Shown here in pieces: positions 31,209 to 39,267 of a stretch of DNA of 64,000 nucleotides. The notes beneath the pieces were generated by a model. That model ran no database searches, was not told the DNA's origin, and saw only the letters and a program-made list of their open reading frames with translations. Source of the DNA: Bacteroidales bacterium UBA3653 (GTDB taxonomy: Bacteria; Bacteroidota; Bacteroidia; Bacteroidales; Paludibacteraceae); the NCBI GenBank assembly GCA_002373505.1, contig DFKE01000013.1, positions 1-64,000 of the forward strand, written 5' to 3'. Within the stretch, counting starts at the first letter, position 1. Every line of letters starts with the position of its first letter. The position numbers and the translations under genes were made by a program.

Positions 31209-32717
31209 GACATGGTGGGTGGTGTTACCTTCTATATAAATGGCGCTGAAGGGTCTTGCCGGGCATAAGTGTTCGCATTTGCCGCATCCGATACATTTCT
31301 CTGTGTCGATAGCCGGCACTTCTGCTTTTCTTCCGTCCGGTGTGGTGTATTCGACCATCTGGATCGCCCATGCAGGGCAATGACGTGCGCAAGCGCCGCA
31401 TGAGTCACCGTTTGCAACCGGGATGCAGTTGTCTGCTATCCATACGGCGTGTCCGATATGTATAGCCGTTTTGTCCTCGGGTTGGATAGGTCGGATGGCG
31501 CCTGTAGGGCAGACCTGGGAGCAACGTGTACACTCGGGTCTGCAGAAACCGCGCTCGAAAGACATCTCCGGCTGCATGAACCGCAAGGGGTCGGACGACG
31601 GACGCAGCACGTTGTTAGGGCATGCACTGACGCACAGTTGGCAGGCGGTACAATGCTTGAGCATGTTGCGCGCGGAGAGCGATCCCGGAGGAGTGAGAGG
31701 TGTGTGCCGTTGCGGGGCTTTCTTGGTCTCTATCTCCGCCAGACCGCCATCCACCTTGATCTTCGTTTGCGCTACTGCCGCCGATCCGATGGCTAAGAGT
31801 GAGCCTGCGAGAAAAGCGCGGCGCGAAGCATCGGGCTGTCTTTGGCTTTTATCTTTGAGCGATAGCGGTCTTTTCTCTTTGAGCGATAGCGGTCTGTAGT
31901 GCAGCGCATCGAAATGGCATTGGTCCAGACAGTCGCCGCAGGCAATACAACGGCTGTAGTCCACCGTTCCGTCCTTGTAGTTGATAGCCGAGGCTTTGCA
32001 GTTCTTCTCGCACAGCGAGCAGTTCTTGCACTTGGATTTGTCCATTTGTACGCGGAAGAGCGAGAAACGGGCGAAGAAAGACAGCATAGTGCCTACGGGG
32101 CAGACGGTGTTGCAATAGGTCCTTCCGTTCCTCCATGCCAGCACGCCAAGCAGAACCAGCGTCAGCAGAGCCGCTACCGGTACGGTCACGCTACGCAGCC
32201 ATAACTCCTTTTCAGGAATCATGTTCCATTCGTAATGTGCATCTACGGAAGCTATCGCATTCCGGAGCAGGTCATACAGAGGACCGAACAGCGAATGGAC
32301 AATACGCCCGTAAGCCGAATAAGGGGCGAGAAGGGTAGTGACCGGCGCAAAACCAATGACAAGGCATACGATAAACACCGCCAGAACCGAATAACGGAGC
32401 CATTTCTTCTCCGGCGAAAAAGAATAGCGGTTCTTCTTCTGTTTCTTACCCATCCATCCGAAAAGGTCCTGCATGACCCCCAGCGGACATATCACGCTGC
32501 AATAGAGCCGTCCGAAGAGCAGCGTGAGAAGGAGCAACCCTGCCAGTACGGCAAAGTCCAATGCCATCAAAGCCGGAAGGAACTGGATCTTGGCGGCCCA
32601 GCCGAACCATACATTGAACGTCCCTCCGATACCCAGAAAGAGAAGCGTGATAACCGTGAAGAAAAAGACGGCAAGCACCGTCCGTACGAGACGAAGAGGG
32701 TGGAAGGGCTTTTTCAT
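31203..32717 (-). CDS. NapH-like membrane polyferredoxin
   Basis: Seen: 504 residues. Five or so membrane helices in the first 210 residues carry two NapH-type cysteine sites on loops (CSVICPLGVMQD, CNTVCPVGTMLS). Ferredoxin motifs follow (CKNCSLCEKNCKA, CIACGDCLDQCHF, CTACQLCVSACP, CTRCSQVCP, CGACARHCP, CIGCGKCEHLCP). Inferred: an electron conduit from the quinone pool or cytosol to periplasmic reductases, plausibly the neighbouring Tat reductase. Odd: RPLSLKEKRPLSLKDK in the middle is two tandem in-frame hairpin repeats (31852-31895) directly before an internal SRRAFLAGSLLAIGSA segment that looks like a Tat signal, so this may once have been two proteins. It overlaps the upstream gene by 4 bases. 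Confidence 0.85.
   Translation of the reverse strand: MKKPFHPLRLVRTVLAVFFFTVITLLFLGIGGTFNVWFGWAAKIQFLPALMALDFAVLAGLLLLTLLFGRLYCSVICPLGVMQDLFGWMGKKQKKNRYSFSPEKKWLRYSVLAVFIVCLVIGFAPVTTLLAPYSAYGRIVHSLFGPLYDLLRNAIASVDAHYEWNMIPEKELWLRSVTVPVAALLTLVLLGVLAWRNGRTYCNTVCPVGTMLSFFARFSLFRVQMDKSKCKNCSLCEKNCKASAINYKDGTVDYSRCIACGDCLDQCHFDALHYRPLSLKEKRPLSLKDKSQRQPDASRRAFLAGSLLAIGSAAVAQTKIKVDGGLAEIETKKAPQRHTPLTPPGSLSARNMLKHCTACQLCVSACPNNVLRPSSDPLRFMQPEMSFERGFCRPECTRCSQVCPTGAIRPIQPEDKTAIHIGHAVWIADNCIPVANGDSCGACARHCPAWAIQMVEYTTPDGRKAEVPAIDTEKCIGCGKCEHLCPARPFSAIYIEGNTTHHVN
31852..31895 (-). repeat. Two tandem hairpin repeats inside the polyferredoxin gene
   Basis: TCTTTGAGCGATAGCGGTCT occurs twice, separated by TTTC, and is translated as RPLSLKEK and RPLSLKDK, a third reading frame of the same element. 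Confidence 0.85.
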
Positions 32718-33592
32718 AGAACGGGAGGCATGTTTTTAAGCACCCGGACGCATTCCTCCACAGTCTCAATCCCTTCTAATTGTGAGTCAATCGGGCACAT
32801 GTGCGTTTTGTCTTTGTTCAGAATCTTCTCCACCTCTTCGCGTGCAAAGACCTTGATTCCTTCTTGCTCCAGCAACTCGCGTGCAGGGGTGCAGATAACA
32901 TTGGTATGAACCTCCTGTACACCGCCGGTGGCCATCAGAGCAGCGGCTGCTTTTCCGATGATCTTGTCTGCCACGATAGCGCCGCGGAGCCGCTCCGGTT
33001 CGGCGGAAAGCAAGTCCAGCAAGTCCCTCACGCCGCGGTTGGCATGAATGGAGAGGGAGTCGTTGTTGTATACCAATAGGCTAAGTCCCTGCTCATTGAG
33101 CATGTCTAACATCTCGCACCCGGTCAGCGAACCTCCAAACAGCACTACCTGGCACTCCTCGGCGGTAGTGGCGCACACCAGCAGCTTCTCCAGCGGACAG
33201 AGACCTGTGCTGTCTGCGTTTACCATATACGGGATCTCGTCGCGGGCAACGAGGGCGATACCGGCGTCTTCTAACATATCTCGGGCAGGAGTGCATACCA
33301 GCGGCGTATAGACGCTCTTCACTCCGCCTTTTATCAGCAATGCCGCTGCGGCTTTGCCTACACGGCGGTCTGCTACAATAGCGTCTTTCAGAATAGCGGG
33401 ATCGGATGCCAGCAGTTGCATCAGATCATCCACGCCGGGAGCGTAATAATAGGAAGTTTTACCCTGGTTGTAAATCACCATGCCTGTCTCCGGCTGTTTG
33501 TCCAGTGTGCGGAGCATTCGTTGGCCTTTGTCGGTGTTGCAGCCGGCGAGAAGAACCAACGCAACTGCGAGGGGGAAAAGAAGTTTTTTCAT
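32714..33592 (-). CDS. Lipoprotein with two DUF1893 domains
   Basis: Seen: 292 residues with a lipoprotein signal (LAVALVLLAGCNTD). Two homologous halves follow, each with IVADxxxGKAAAALxxxGGV and xVCTPARxxLExxGI patterns (first half DAIVADRRVGKAAAALLIKG, second AIVADKIIGKAAAALMATGG). That is the DUF1893 signature in tandem. Known: DUF1893 belongs to the cytidine-deaminase-like superfamily, with no assigned reaction. The conserved cysteine in CTPAR is present in both halves. It overlaps both neighbours (ATGA on each side) and so is co-translated with the polyferredoxin, which suggests a redox or cofactor link. Confidence 0.8.
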   Translation of the reverse strand: MKKLLFPLAVALVLLAGCNTDKGQRMLRTLDKQPETGMVIYNQGKTSYYYAPGVDDLMQLLASDPAILKDAIVADRRVGKAAAALLIKGGVKSVYTPLVCTPARDMLEDAGIALVARDEIPYMVNADSTGLCPLEKLLVCATTAEECQVVLFGGSLTGCEMLDMLNEQGLSLLVYNNDSLSIHANRGVRDLLDLLSAEPERLRGAIVADKIIGKAAAALMATGGVQEVHTNVICTPARELLEQEGIKVFAREEVEKILNKDKTHMCPIDSQLEGIETVEECVRVLKNMPPVL

Positions 33593-35037
33593 TGTTGTCG
33601 ATGTATTTGTATTATTTGTCCTCCGGCATTATAGGTCCTGTCCTTTTGCTCTATGAGCAGTTGGCCTTCGCGGAGAAGTTTGATTGCGGCAGGGGGAGCC
33701 GGGTCATAGGATTGAAGGGTGAGACCCTGCGGGTCGTTGGTGGTGAAAGAGCCTTGGGAGTGATAGATCACTTCGTTCGTCTCCTCTCTGCCTTCAATGG
33801 TGTAGTTATAATCTGTGTTCGCCGTGAGATTGTTCAGGGAAATGACGAAATACTCGGTCGAACTGTTGGTTGTGTCCTTTTTAAAGGCAGGCAGGGAGGG
33901 CTTGAAGAATTGGGAGGACGTGATATGTCCGTCTCCATCTACGGTATATAGCGCTATCTGATGGCCTGCGGTATATACTTTGACCGTGTACTCTACCACG
34001 CCGGGAGCGGGAAACCATGTGATTACGGCGCTGCTGTCGGTGATCTCCATCGGATTAGATACCTCTTCTCCGAACGCATAGATGTCCTTGAAAAAGCCGG
34101 CATAGGACTCATTTGCCTTGTAGGCTTCCAGTCCTTCTTTGGGGACAAAGAGCCTCACTTTCTCTTTGTTCACGCGCATGAAAGGACTCTTGTATGTCCC
34201 GGTACAGGTAGGCGGCGTGACGCAGTCAATGAAGATCGACCGGAGCGAACTGCTGCTTGGTGCGGCGGGGACGGCTCCGCCTGTATAGGGATCCTGGGGA
34301 TAGCCCTCCAGAATCTCGTCGCCCAGCGAGGTGACCGAACTTGGGATGTAGAACTTCTCCAGACTCAGGTTGCCCTTAAAGGCTTGATAACCAATGCTCT
34401 TTACGCCCTCCGGCAGGGAAATGGATTTGAGTGAGGCGCAGGAGGTGAAACATTCGTTCGGGATAGCGGTGATATCCGGAGGCAGGACGACTTCCGTCAG
34501 CCGGGAACAAGCATACAGAAACGCGTAAGGAAGGCTCTTCAGCGACTGCGGCAGTGTGATCTCCGTCATAGAGACACAGCGTTGGAAGATGGTAATGCCG
34601 AGGCTGGAGATACACTCCGGAATGACCACCTTCGTCAGCGAAGAGCAATAGCGGAACGCCTCGTTCCCGATAGAGGTGAGGTTAGGCAGATTCAGATAAT
34701 GAATACCGCGGTGGTCATAGAAAGCGGCGGAGCCGATGGAGGTGATATTGACTGTCAGCGAGATAGAGTCCAGCCTGGTACCCAAAAACGCTTTCGGGCC
34801 GATGGCGTTCACGGTGTAGATTTCGCCATCGTAGGTCACTCGGTCTGGAATCATGACGTTGCCGGAGTAGGTGCTGGGCGCACTGTTCCATACCGGCGCT
34901 GTCTCATTGGGATAGGTCACCGTTGCGGTATAATTTTCGCTGTCCAGCAGATAGTAAACACCGTCGATCTCCACTCCGTTGGCGGAGAGTCCCAAAGCGG
35001 TCACTATGCATAGGGCGAATAAATAAAATCGTTTCAT
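33589..35037 (-). CDS. BspA-type leucine-rich repeat surface protein
   Basis: Seen: 482 residues with a signal peptide (MKRFYLFALCIVTALGLSA). About seven to eight LRR_5/BspA repeats follow (for example LTSIGNEAFRYCSSLTKVVI, VKSIGYQAFKGNLSLEKFYI). A fibronectin-III-like domain comes next (NPMEITDSSAVITWFPAPGV). A tail KLLREGQLLIEQKDRTYNAG resembles type IX secretion sorting domains of Bacteroidales. Inferred: an exported adhesin or binding protein anchored by the type IX route. It ends in an ATGA overlap with the DUF1893 gene and starts 13 bases after the TPR gene, making it part of the TIR/macro gene series. Confidence 0.88.
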   Translation of the reverse strand: MKRFYLFALCIVTALGLSANGVEIDGVYYLLDSENYTATVTYPNETAPVWNSAPSTYSGNVMIPDRVTYDGEIYTVNAIGPKAFLGTRLDSISLTVNITSIGSAAFYDHRGIHYLNLPNLTSIGNEAFRYCSSLTKVVIPECISSLGITIFQRCVSMTEITLPQSLKSLPYAFLYACSRLTEVVLPPDITAIPNECFTSCASLKSISLPEGVKSIGYQAFKGNLSLEKFYIPSSVTSLGDEILEGYPQDPYTGGAVPAAPSSSSLRSIFIDCVTPPTCTGTYKSPFMRVNKEKVRLFVPKEGLEAYKANESYAGFFKDIYAFGEEVSNPMEITDSSAVITWFPAPGVVEYTVKVYTAGHQIALYTVDGDGHITSSQFFKPSLPAFKKDTTNSSTEYFVISLNNLTANTDYNYTIEGREETNEVIYHSQGSFTTNDPQGLTLQSYDPAPPAAIKLLREGQLLIEQKDRTYNAGGQIIQIHRQQ

Positions 35038-35050
35038 GTTTTCTGGTTGG

Positions 35051-36595
35051 TTAAGGGTTCTGTATTTTCTGTCGGCATAACTCCCGGTTGTTCACCGCGT
35101 TGCGTGTCAAGGGGTGGCTCTCTCCCAGCACGCGGCGGTAGATCTCTACCGCGGAGTCGAAATACCGGGCGGCGGAAGCGTAGTCGGCAAGCATAAAGTA
35201 TGTGCCGGCTAAGTTGTTGTAATTGGCGGCGATACGGCTCTGCTGCACGCCGGAGGACGATGCGTAGATATCCATCACTTCCCGGAACAGTTTCTGCGCC
35301 CGGCTGTATTGCTGCTGCTGAAAGAGAATGCCGGCGATGTTATTCAGGCTCTCGGCGGTTGCAAGCGACTGTCTGCCTGCTTCTTTCTCACGGATCTTGA
35401 GGGCGCGTTTGTGGCAATCCATGGCCTTCTTGAGGTCCTTCTGCGCGCGGTACAATTCGCCTAAGTTATTGAGAGCCTCTGCCGTGGCAAGCGAGTTCTT
35501 GCCGCGCAGTTTCTCGCGGATCTTGAGCGATTGGCTGTACCATAGGCTGGCTTCATCGTACTTGTGGCAGGCTTTTGCAAGCATACCTAACTCATTGCAT
35601 GTAGTAGCCATCTGACCGCTGTAAACGCCGTACTGGCTTTCTGCCAACCGATAGGCGCGTTCGAAAAACTGACGGGCGCTCTTGAGGTCCGAGAGGATGG
35701 ACAGGGCGAACTGACCTGCCTGTAACTGATAGTCGATGTTGAGGGTGTCCAGAGATGCGCGTTTCTGTATGTAATATCCGGCGGAGTCGTTTGCGAAGCG
35801 TGTTAGGAAGGCTGCGTACATCCGGTAGCAGTCGTCCTCCAGCTGCCGTTTCTGGCGGACATATGCGTCTTGGTTGCGGTCCACTTCCTGCTGCAGAGCC
35901 GCTATGTTCTTGCCCCATTCGCGCAGGACGGTTTCCCGCTGGGCGATACTGCCTTTCTCGAGCAATAGCCGTTCGGCTTCTTCCGGATTGCCGTTCTCGA
36001 TGGCTTGCTGCATCAGAGTCGTTAATGAATCCATGCGTGCGTAGTCCGTTCGCGCCAGCACGTCGGACATGGCTTGCAGCAACGGTTCGAAGTTCTCATA
36101 CTGACTCTCCAAACGCTGCCGCTGCGCCTGCATTTCTTTTTCCGTGATCCGATGCGCAGCCAGTAGTTGCTCCAGACTGTCTATTCGCGCCTGATAGTAG
36201 ATCTCTACATTCTCACGCGCTTTCGTCTCTATCTCTTCGCGTTCTTGCATCAGTTGCAACTTGCTCACCAGCAATATCTCCAGAGGCACTTGGTCGGAGC
36301 AAGGCAGCCGTTTGCCGATCAACTCCTGCTCGGCAGGTTCGTAGCCGGACTTGACGATGCTGGCGATAGTATAGGGTTGTCCGTTCTGCAGGTCGTGCAA
36401 CAGCAGGCTGAAATCCCCGTTTGAGCGGCTGGCTACGCGGTTATGGGAGCCTTGCAGACGTATCACGGCGCCTTCGACAGGGCTGCCGCTCATGCCGGGA
36501 CGGGCGATGGTCCGCACATGGCCTTCTTGAGTCACCGCCAGGCTGTTGAGAGCGCTCAGGCAGGTCATAACGAATAGTAGGATGCGTACTCTCAT
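35051..36595 (-). CDS. Secreted CarboxypepD_reg-like and TPR protein
   Basis: Seen: 514 residues with a signal peptide (ILLFVMTCLSALNSLA). A beta-sandwich of the carboxypeptidase-regulatory type follows (VEGAVIRLQGSHNRVASRSN, then SIVKSGYEPAEQEL). A long coiled coil spans about 110-260 (REEIETKARENVEIYYQ). At least four kinesin-light-chain-type TPRs come next (ATAEALNNLGELYRAQKDLK, ATAESLNNIAGILFQQQQYS). Inferred: a periplasmic scaffold, probably working with the C-terminal periplasmic part of the TIR protein, whose stop overlaps its start (36592-36595). Confidence 0.82.
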   Translation of the reverse strand: MRVRILLFVMTCLSALNSLAVTQEGHVRTIARPGMSGSPVEGAVIRLQGSHNRVASRSNGDFSLLLHDLQNGQPYTIASIVKSGYEPAEQELIGKRLPCSDQVPLEILLVSKLQLMQEREEIETKARENVEIYYQARIDSLEQLLAAHRITEKEMQAQRQRLESQYENFEPLLQAMSDVLARTDYARMDSLTTLMQQAIENGNPEEAERLLLEKGSIAQRETVLREWGKNIAALQQEVDRNQDAYVRQKRQLEDDCYRMYAAFLTRFANDSAGYYIQKRASLDTLNIDYQLQAGQFALSILSDLKSARQFFERAYRLAESQYGVYSGQMATTCNELGMLAKACHKYDEASLWYSQSLKIREKLRGKNSLATAEALNNLGELYRAQKDLKKAMDCHKRALKIREKEAGRQSLATAESLNNIAGILFQQQQYSRAQKLFREVMDIYASSSGVQQSRIAANYNNLAGTYFMLADYASAARYFDSAVEIYRRVLGESHPLTRNAVNNRELCRQKIQNP

Positions 36596-37710
36596 GGCTC
36601 AATAATGATTACATCGTCTTCCCCGCAGGGCATGAATATTGTATCCCGTCCGTTCTTCCATGCAACGGGGTAGGAGGTGCGTTGTTGCCCGATGGGCACA
36701 CGGAGGTCAACGATACCATTCTCATCGGGCTGCACACTGTGTCCTGCTACGGTCAGGAGCTGGCGTTTTCCTATCGCGCGGAAACGGATGTGGCCGTATA
36801 GTTCTGCATCCCGCCGGAGGGGTAAAGTGTTCTGCTTCCGCAGCACGATCGTCGTGTCGCAGGGGATAAATCCGTCTGCACGCATGAGGATGTGTGCCTC
36901 GCGGCCTATGTAGCGCGGAGGGATGTTGGGGAAGAGCAAGGTGCTGTCGGCTGGAAGAAGCGTGTCTCGCTTCTGCTCGTTCGCTATTGTCAGAGAGACG
37001 GATATGGGGCGGCATGGCGGCAGTGATTCGTTACGGGGCGTTGCCTCATAGGGGGTGATTCCTACCGTGACAGTCTGGGATAGATACCAGGTGCAGGCTA
37101 ATGCAAGCACCATAATACTACTTAGGATCGTCCATCCTATGGCACGCCTGCGGCGGCGTTGTCTCTCGCGCAGCAGCAGTCCGTCGTAGTCCAGTTGCAA
37201 CATGCGGGCTACTACCATCAGCATGGCTCTGTCGTAAGCCTGACGGCGGGAGACACCTGCTTCACGCACGTTGATCCCTAATATCGAATGGTCCTGCAGC
37301 GGGTCGGCATGTTTTGGAAAATGGCGTCTGAGGGCTTCCGGAAAACACTCCGTCTCGGGATCGGAACTGTATGGTATGCCGTCCACGATGATGGGGATGA
37401 TGCTGTCGCGCCGACCCAGCGAAACGAAATAATCGATGCCGCTGTTGACATACACCGACCGTGCGGACTGGGGGGAGCATACTACAATCAGATACCGCGA
37501 CTGCTCCATCCGTTGTTTCAGTTCCTGCATCAGTTCCTCGCCCGAATGCATGTCGTTTAGGTAGCAATACAGCGGCCGGATCCGTCTCGGAACGGCGTGC
37601 TTCTTGCATAGCACCGCCGGCAAACGATAGCTCTCTATCGCGTGCTGAAGACGCAAGGCGGCACTGGCATCCGCGCTCTGGAAACTGATAAACGCAAAAT
37701 ACTGGTACAT
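36592..37710 (-). CDS. TIR-domain single-pass membrane protein, catalytic Glu apparently lost
   Basis: Seen: 372 residues. A TIR domain (about 1-150: FAFISFQSAD box, RYLIVVCSPQSARS, IIPIIVDGIPY) is followed by an arginine cluster (LLLRERQRRRRRAIGW), one membrane helix (TILSSIMVLALACTWYL), and a beta-rich domain of about 160 residues probably in the periplasm. Known: NAD-cleaving TIR domains use a glutamate in a WVxxEI-type segment (WVHKEI in SARM1, with E642). Here the matching segment reads YVNSGIDYF, so glycine stands where the glutamate is expected. Inferred: a receptor or signalling pseudo-enzyme rather than a normal NADase, unless another residue substitutes. Its gene directly follows the macro-like gene. 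Confidence 0.85.
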   Translation of the reverse strand: MYQYFAFISFQSADASAALRLQHAIESYRLPAVLCKKHAVPRRIRPLYCYLNDMHSGEELMQELKQRMEQSRYLIVVCSPQSARSVYVNSGIDYFVSLGRRDSIIPIIVDGIPYSSDPETECFPEALRRHFPKHADPLQDHSILGINVREAGVSRRQAYDRAMLMVVARMLQLDYDGLLLRERQRRRRRAIGWTILSSIMVLALACTWYLSQTVTVGITPYEATPRNESLPPCRPISVSLTIANEQKRDTLLPADSTLLFPNIPPRYIGREAHILMRADGFIPCDTTIVLRKQNTLPLRRDAELYGHIRFRAIGKRQLLTVAGHSVQPDENGIVDLRVPIGQQRTSYPVAWKNGRDTIFMPCGEDDVIIIEP

Positions 37711-37711
37711 G

Positions 37712-38608
37712 TCAGATAACGGGTCTTTTGGCTAAATGCTCGATGATCACGGGGTATTGCTCGAAATCAATATCGGTCACGTTGTTCGGATGAACGCATA
37801 TGCGCAAGGTGTGGCAACACGCTTTCTCACGGGCTGAGGCGAAAAAAGTCTGAATCATCAAATCTATTTTCTGTTCCGTCGAAAACTCAGCCGGCAGATC
37901 CACGAAACGGTTGCCCATTACCGCTACATTGACCACCTCGTGACGCACTCTCGGATCGGCCAAACCGCGCCACATACGCGTGAGGCATTTGATATATTCA
38001 TCCTTGCTGATCTCTATGGTGCCGTTAGGCTGCAGCCTCGTGAACGCCACGCAGCAGTAGGGCTCTCCTTTTATCTCGACTGGACAAATAGTACCGAGCG
38101 AATACTGCTCCTTCCTGCCGGGAAGGGATTTGTTGGTGCGTACGGGCTTCACTCTCTCCGTCGCTTGGTCGATCAGGGCGTCGATGTCCACTCCTTGCGC
38201 TTCGCATTGCTTGAGAAAAGCGCCGTGCAGAGACCGGGGGCTGATGATTGTGTTCAACTCCATGTCAAAAGTGTCCACGGTATGAACCACCTTGAGTCCC
38301 TCTTGGCGGAGCAGGTCGCAGCATTCGATAATAACCTTCAGATCCGTTTTCTTATCGACATAAACTGCCTTCGTTGTCGGCCAATTGCGCAGCAACGCCA
38401 CAGCGAGAATAATGAGAATGACTACAATCAGCGGCCATACTTGCGTCCAGCCTGTGTTGACAAGCGTTCGCAACCAATCAGCCGCTTCTTCCGGCATGAA
38501 AGCGATCAGTGCTCCCGTTCCGGTGATGAGCATCAGCATCCACGACAGACTGTCTCTGATGGTGGACAACAGCAGTTGCTTCCAATGTAATGAAACGTAT
38601 TTGATCAT
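37712..38608 (-). CDS. Two-helix membrane protein with ThsA-type macro-like domain
   Basis: Seen: 298 residues. Two membrane helices near the N-terminus (SWMLMLITGTGALIAFMP; VWPLIVVILIILAVALL) precede a soluble domain with VVHTVDTFDMELNTIISPRS, LHGAFLKQCE, YSLGTICPVE and CCVAFTRLQPNG. From memory this pattern (FDT.. ISP-SLHG, GTI, AF) matches the macro domain of Thoeris ThsA proteins with two N-terminal transmembrane helices (formerly DUF6430). Known: in type II Thoeris a TIR enzyme makes a nucleotide signal bound by such a membrane macro effector. Inferred: the effector half of a Thoeris-like pair with the next gene. A profile search is needed to confirm the domain. Confidence 0.7.
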   Translation of the reverse strand: MIKYVSLHWKQLLLSTIRDSLSWMLMLITGTGALIAFMPEEAADWLRTLVNTGWTQVWPLIVVILIILAVALLRNWPTTKAVYVDKKTDLKVIIECCDLLRQEGLKVVHTVDTFDMELNTIISPRSLHGAFLKQCEAQGVDIDALIDQATERVKPVRTNKSLPGRKEQYSLGTICPVEIKGEPYCCVAFTRLQPNGTIEISKDEYIKCLTRMWRGLADPRVRHEVVNVAVMGNRFVDLPAEFSTEQKIDLMIQTFFASAREKACCHTLRICVHPNNVTDIDFEQYPVIIEHLAKRPVI

Positions 38609-39252
38609 CTACCTAATTTTTCGTGGCATTGGCGGATATACATCTTCGTCGCTTCGCGTACCCAGCAATACTCCCATTTGGAGTCCTTGAAATAGGTTGC
38701 GGCTTTCTCGAACCAAGTGAGCGCTTCGCTCTTGCTGCCGAACGGCTTCGGGGCATAGAAAAGACTCGTCCCGTAATACGATAGAACCAATGGATCCTCC
38801 GGCGCCAGACGCGTTGCCTCCTTGGCTAAACTCATTGCTTTGATCGGACGTATGGCGATGTGGAGCCGTAACTCATAAACCATGACGGCGCTCATGTACA
38901 TCTCGTAATGACCTGCCGGCAACTGGCCTTTCTGCGCCTCCACATGCTCACGGAACTGCTGCACGTACCGCTTGGCTTCCGGCAGCAGCGCTTCCTTCCC
39001 CTCTTTCTTCGCCTCCGCTACAATAAATCCGCAATACCCGTACTCATAGAGCAAATCGGTCTGTACTCTGTCAGGCGTAGCTGGTCTGTACTCTGTCAGG
39101 CGTAGCCGGTCTATATAGTCCTTCCAAACCGCCATGTTCTCCTGCCGGTAGGCGTCAAACAGTTCCCTGTCCGCAGAAAAATCTTGTGCGGACAGGGTAA
39201 TACTGATTACCGTCAGGAGCAACAATAAGGCTCTCCTTCGTACATCGTACAT
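38605..39252 (-). CDS. Secreted TPR-like protein at the head of the TIR/macro genes
   Basis: Seen: 215 residues with a signal peptide (ALLLLLTVISITLSAQ). A helical repeat region follows, its C-terminal half resembling TPR pairs (AMSLAKEATRLAPEDPLVLS, SEALTWFEKAATYFKD). The family is not recognised. The ATG lies inside a CGTACATCG repeat, giving MYDVRRR. Two tandem 24-base hairpin-type repeats at 39058-39111 are translated as RLRLTEYRPATPDRVQ. It ends in a 4-base overlap with the macro-like gene and begins 15 bases after pfp, so the pfp promoter may transcribe the set. Confidence 0.72.
   Translation of the reverse strand: MYDVRRRALLLLLTVISITLSAQDFSADRELFDAYRQENMAVWKDYIDRLRLTEYRPATPDRVQTDLLYEYGYCGFIVAEAKKEGKEALLPEAKRYVQQFREHVEAQKGQLPAGHYEMYMSAVMVYELRLHIAIRPIKAMSLAKEATRLAPEDPLVLSYYGTSLFYAPKPFGSKSEALTWFEKAATYFKDSKWEYCWVREATKMYIRQCHEKLGR
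39058..39111 (-). repeat. Two tandem hairpin repeats inside the 38605 gene
   Basis: GGTCTGTACTCTGTCAGGCG followed by TAGC, in two near-identical copies. Translated in the TPR-like secreted protein. Confidence 0.85.
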
Positions 39253-39267
39253 CGTCCCTTCGTACTT

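Noticed and set aside
36592..38608. Canonical Thoeris system
   Set aside because: The TIR protein has a membrane helix and periplasmic domain and seems to lack the catalytic glutamate, so I describe it only as Thoeris-like.
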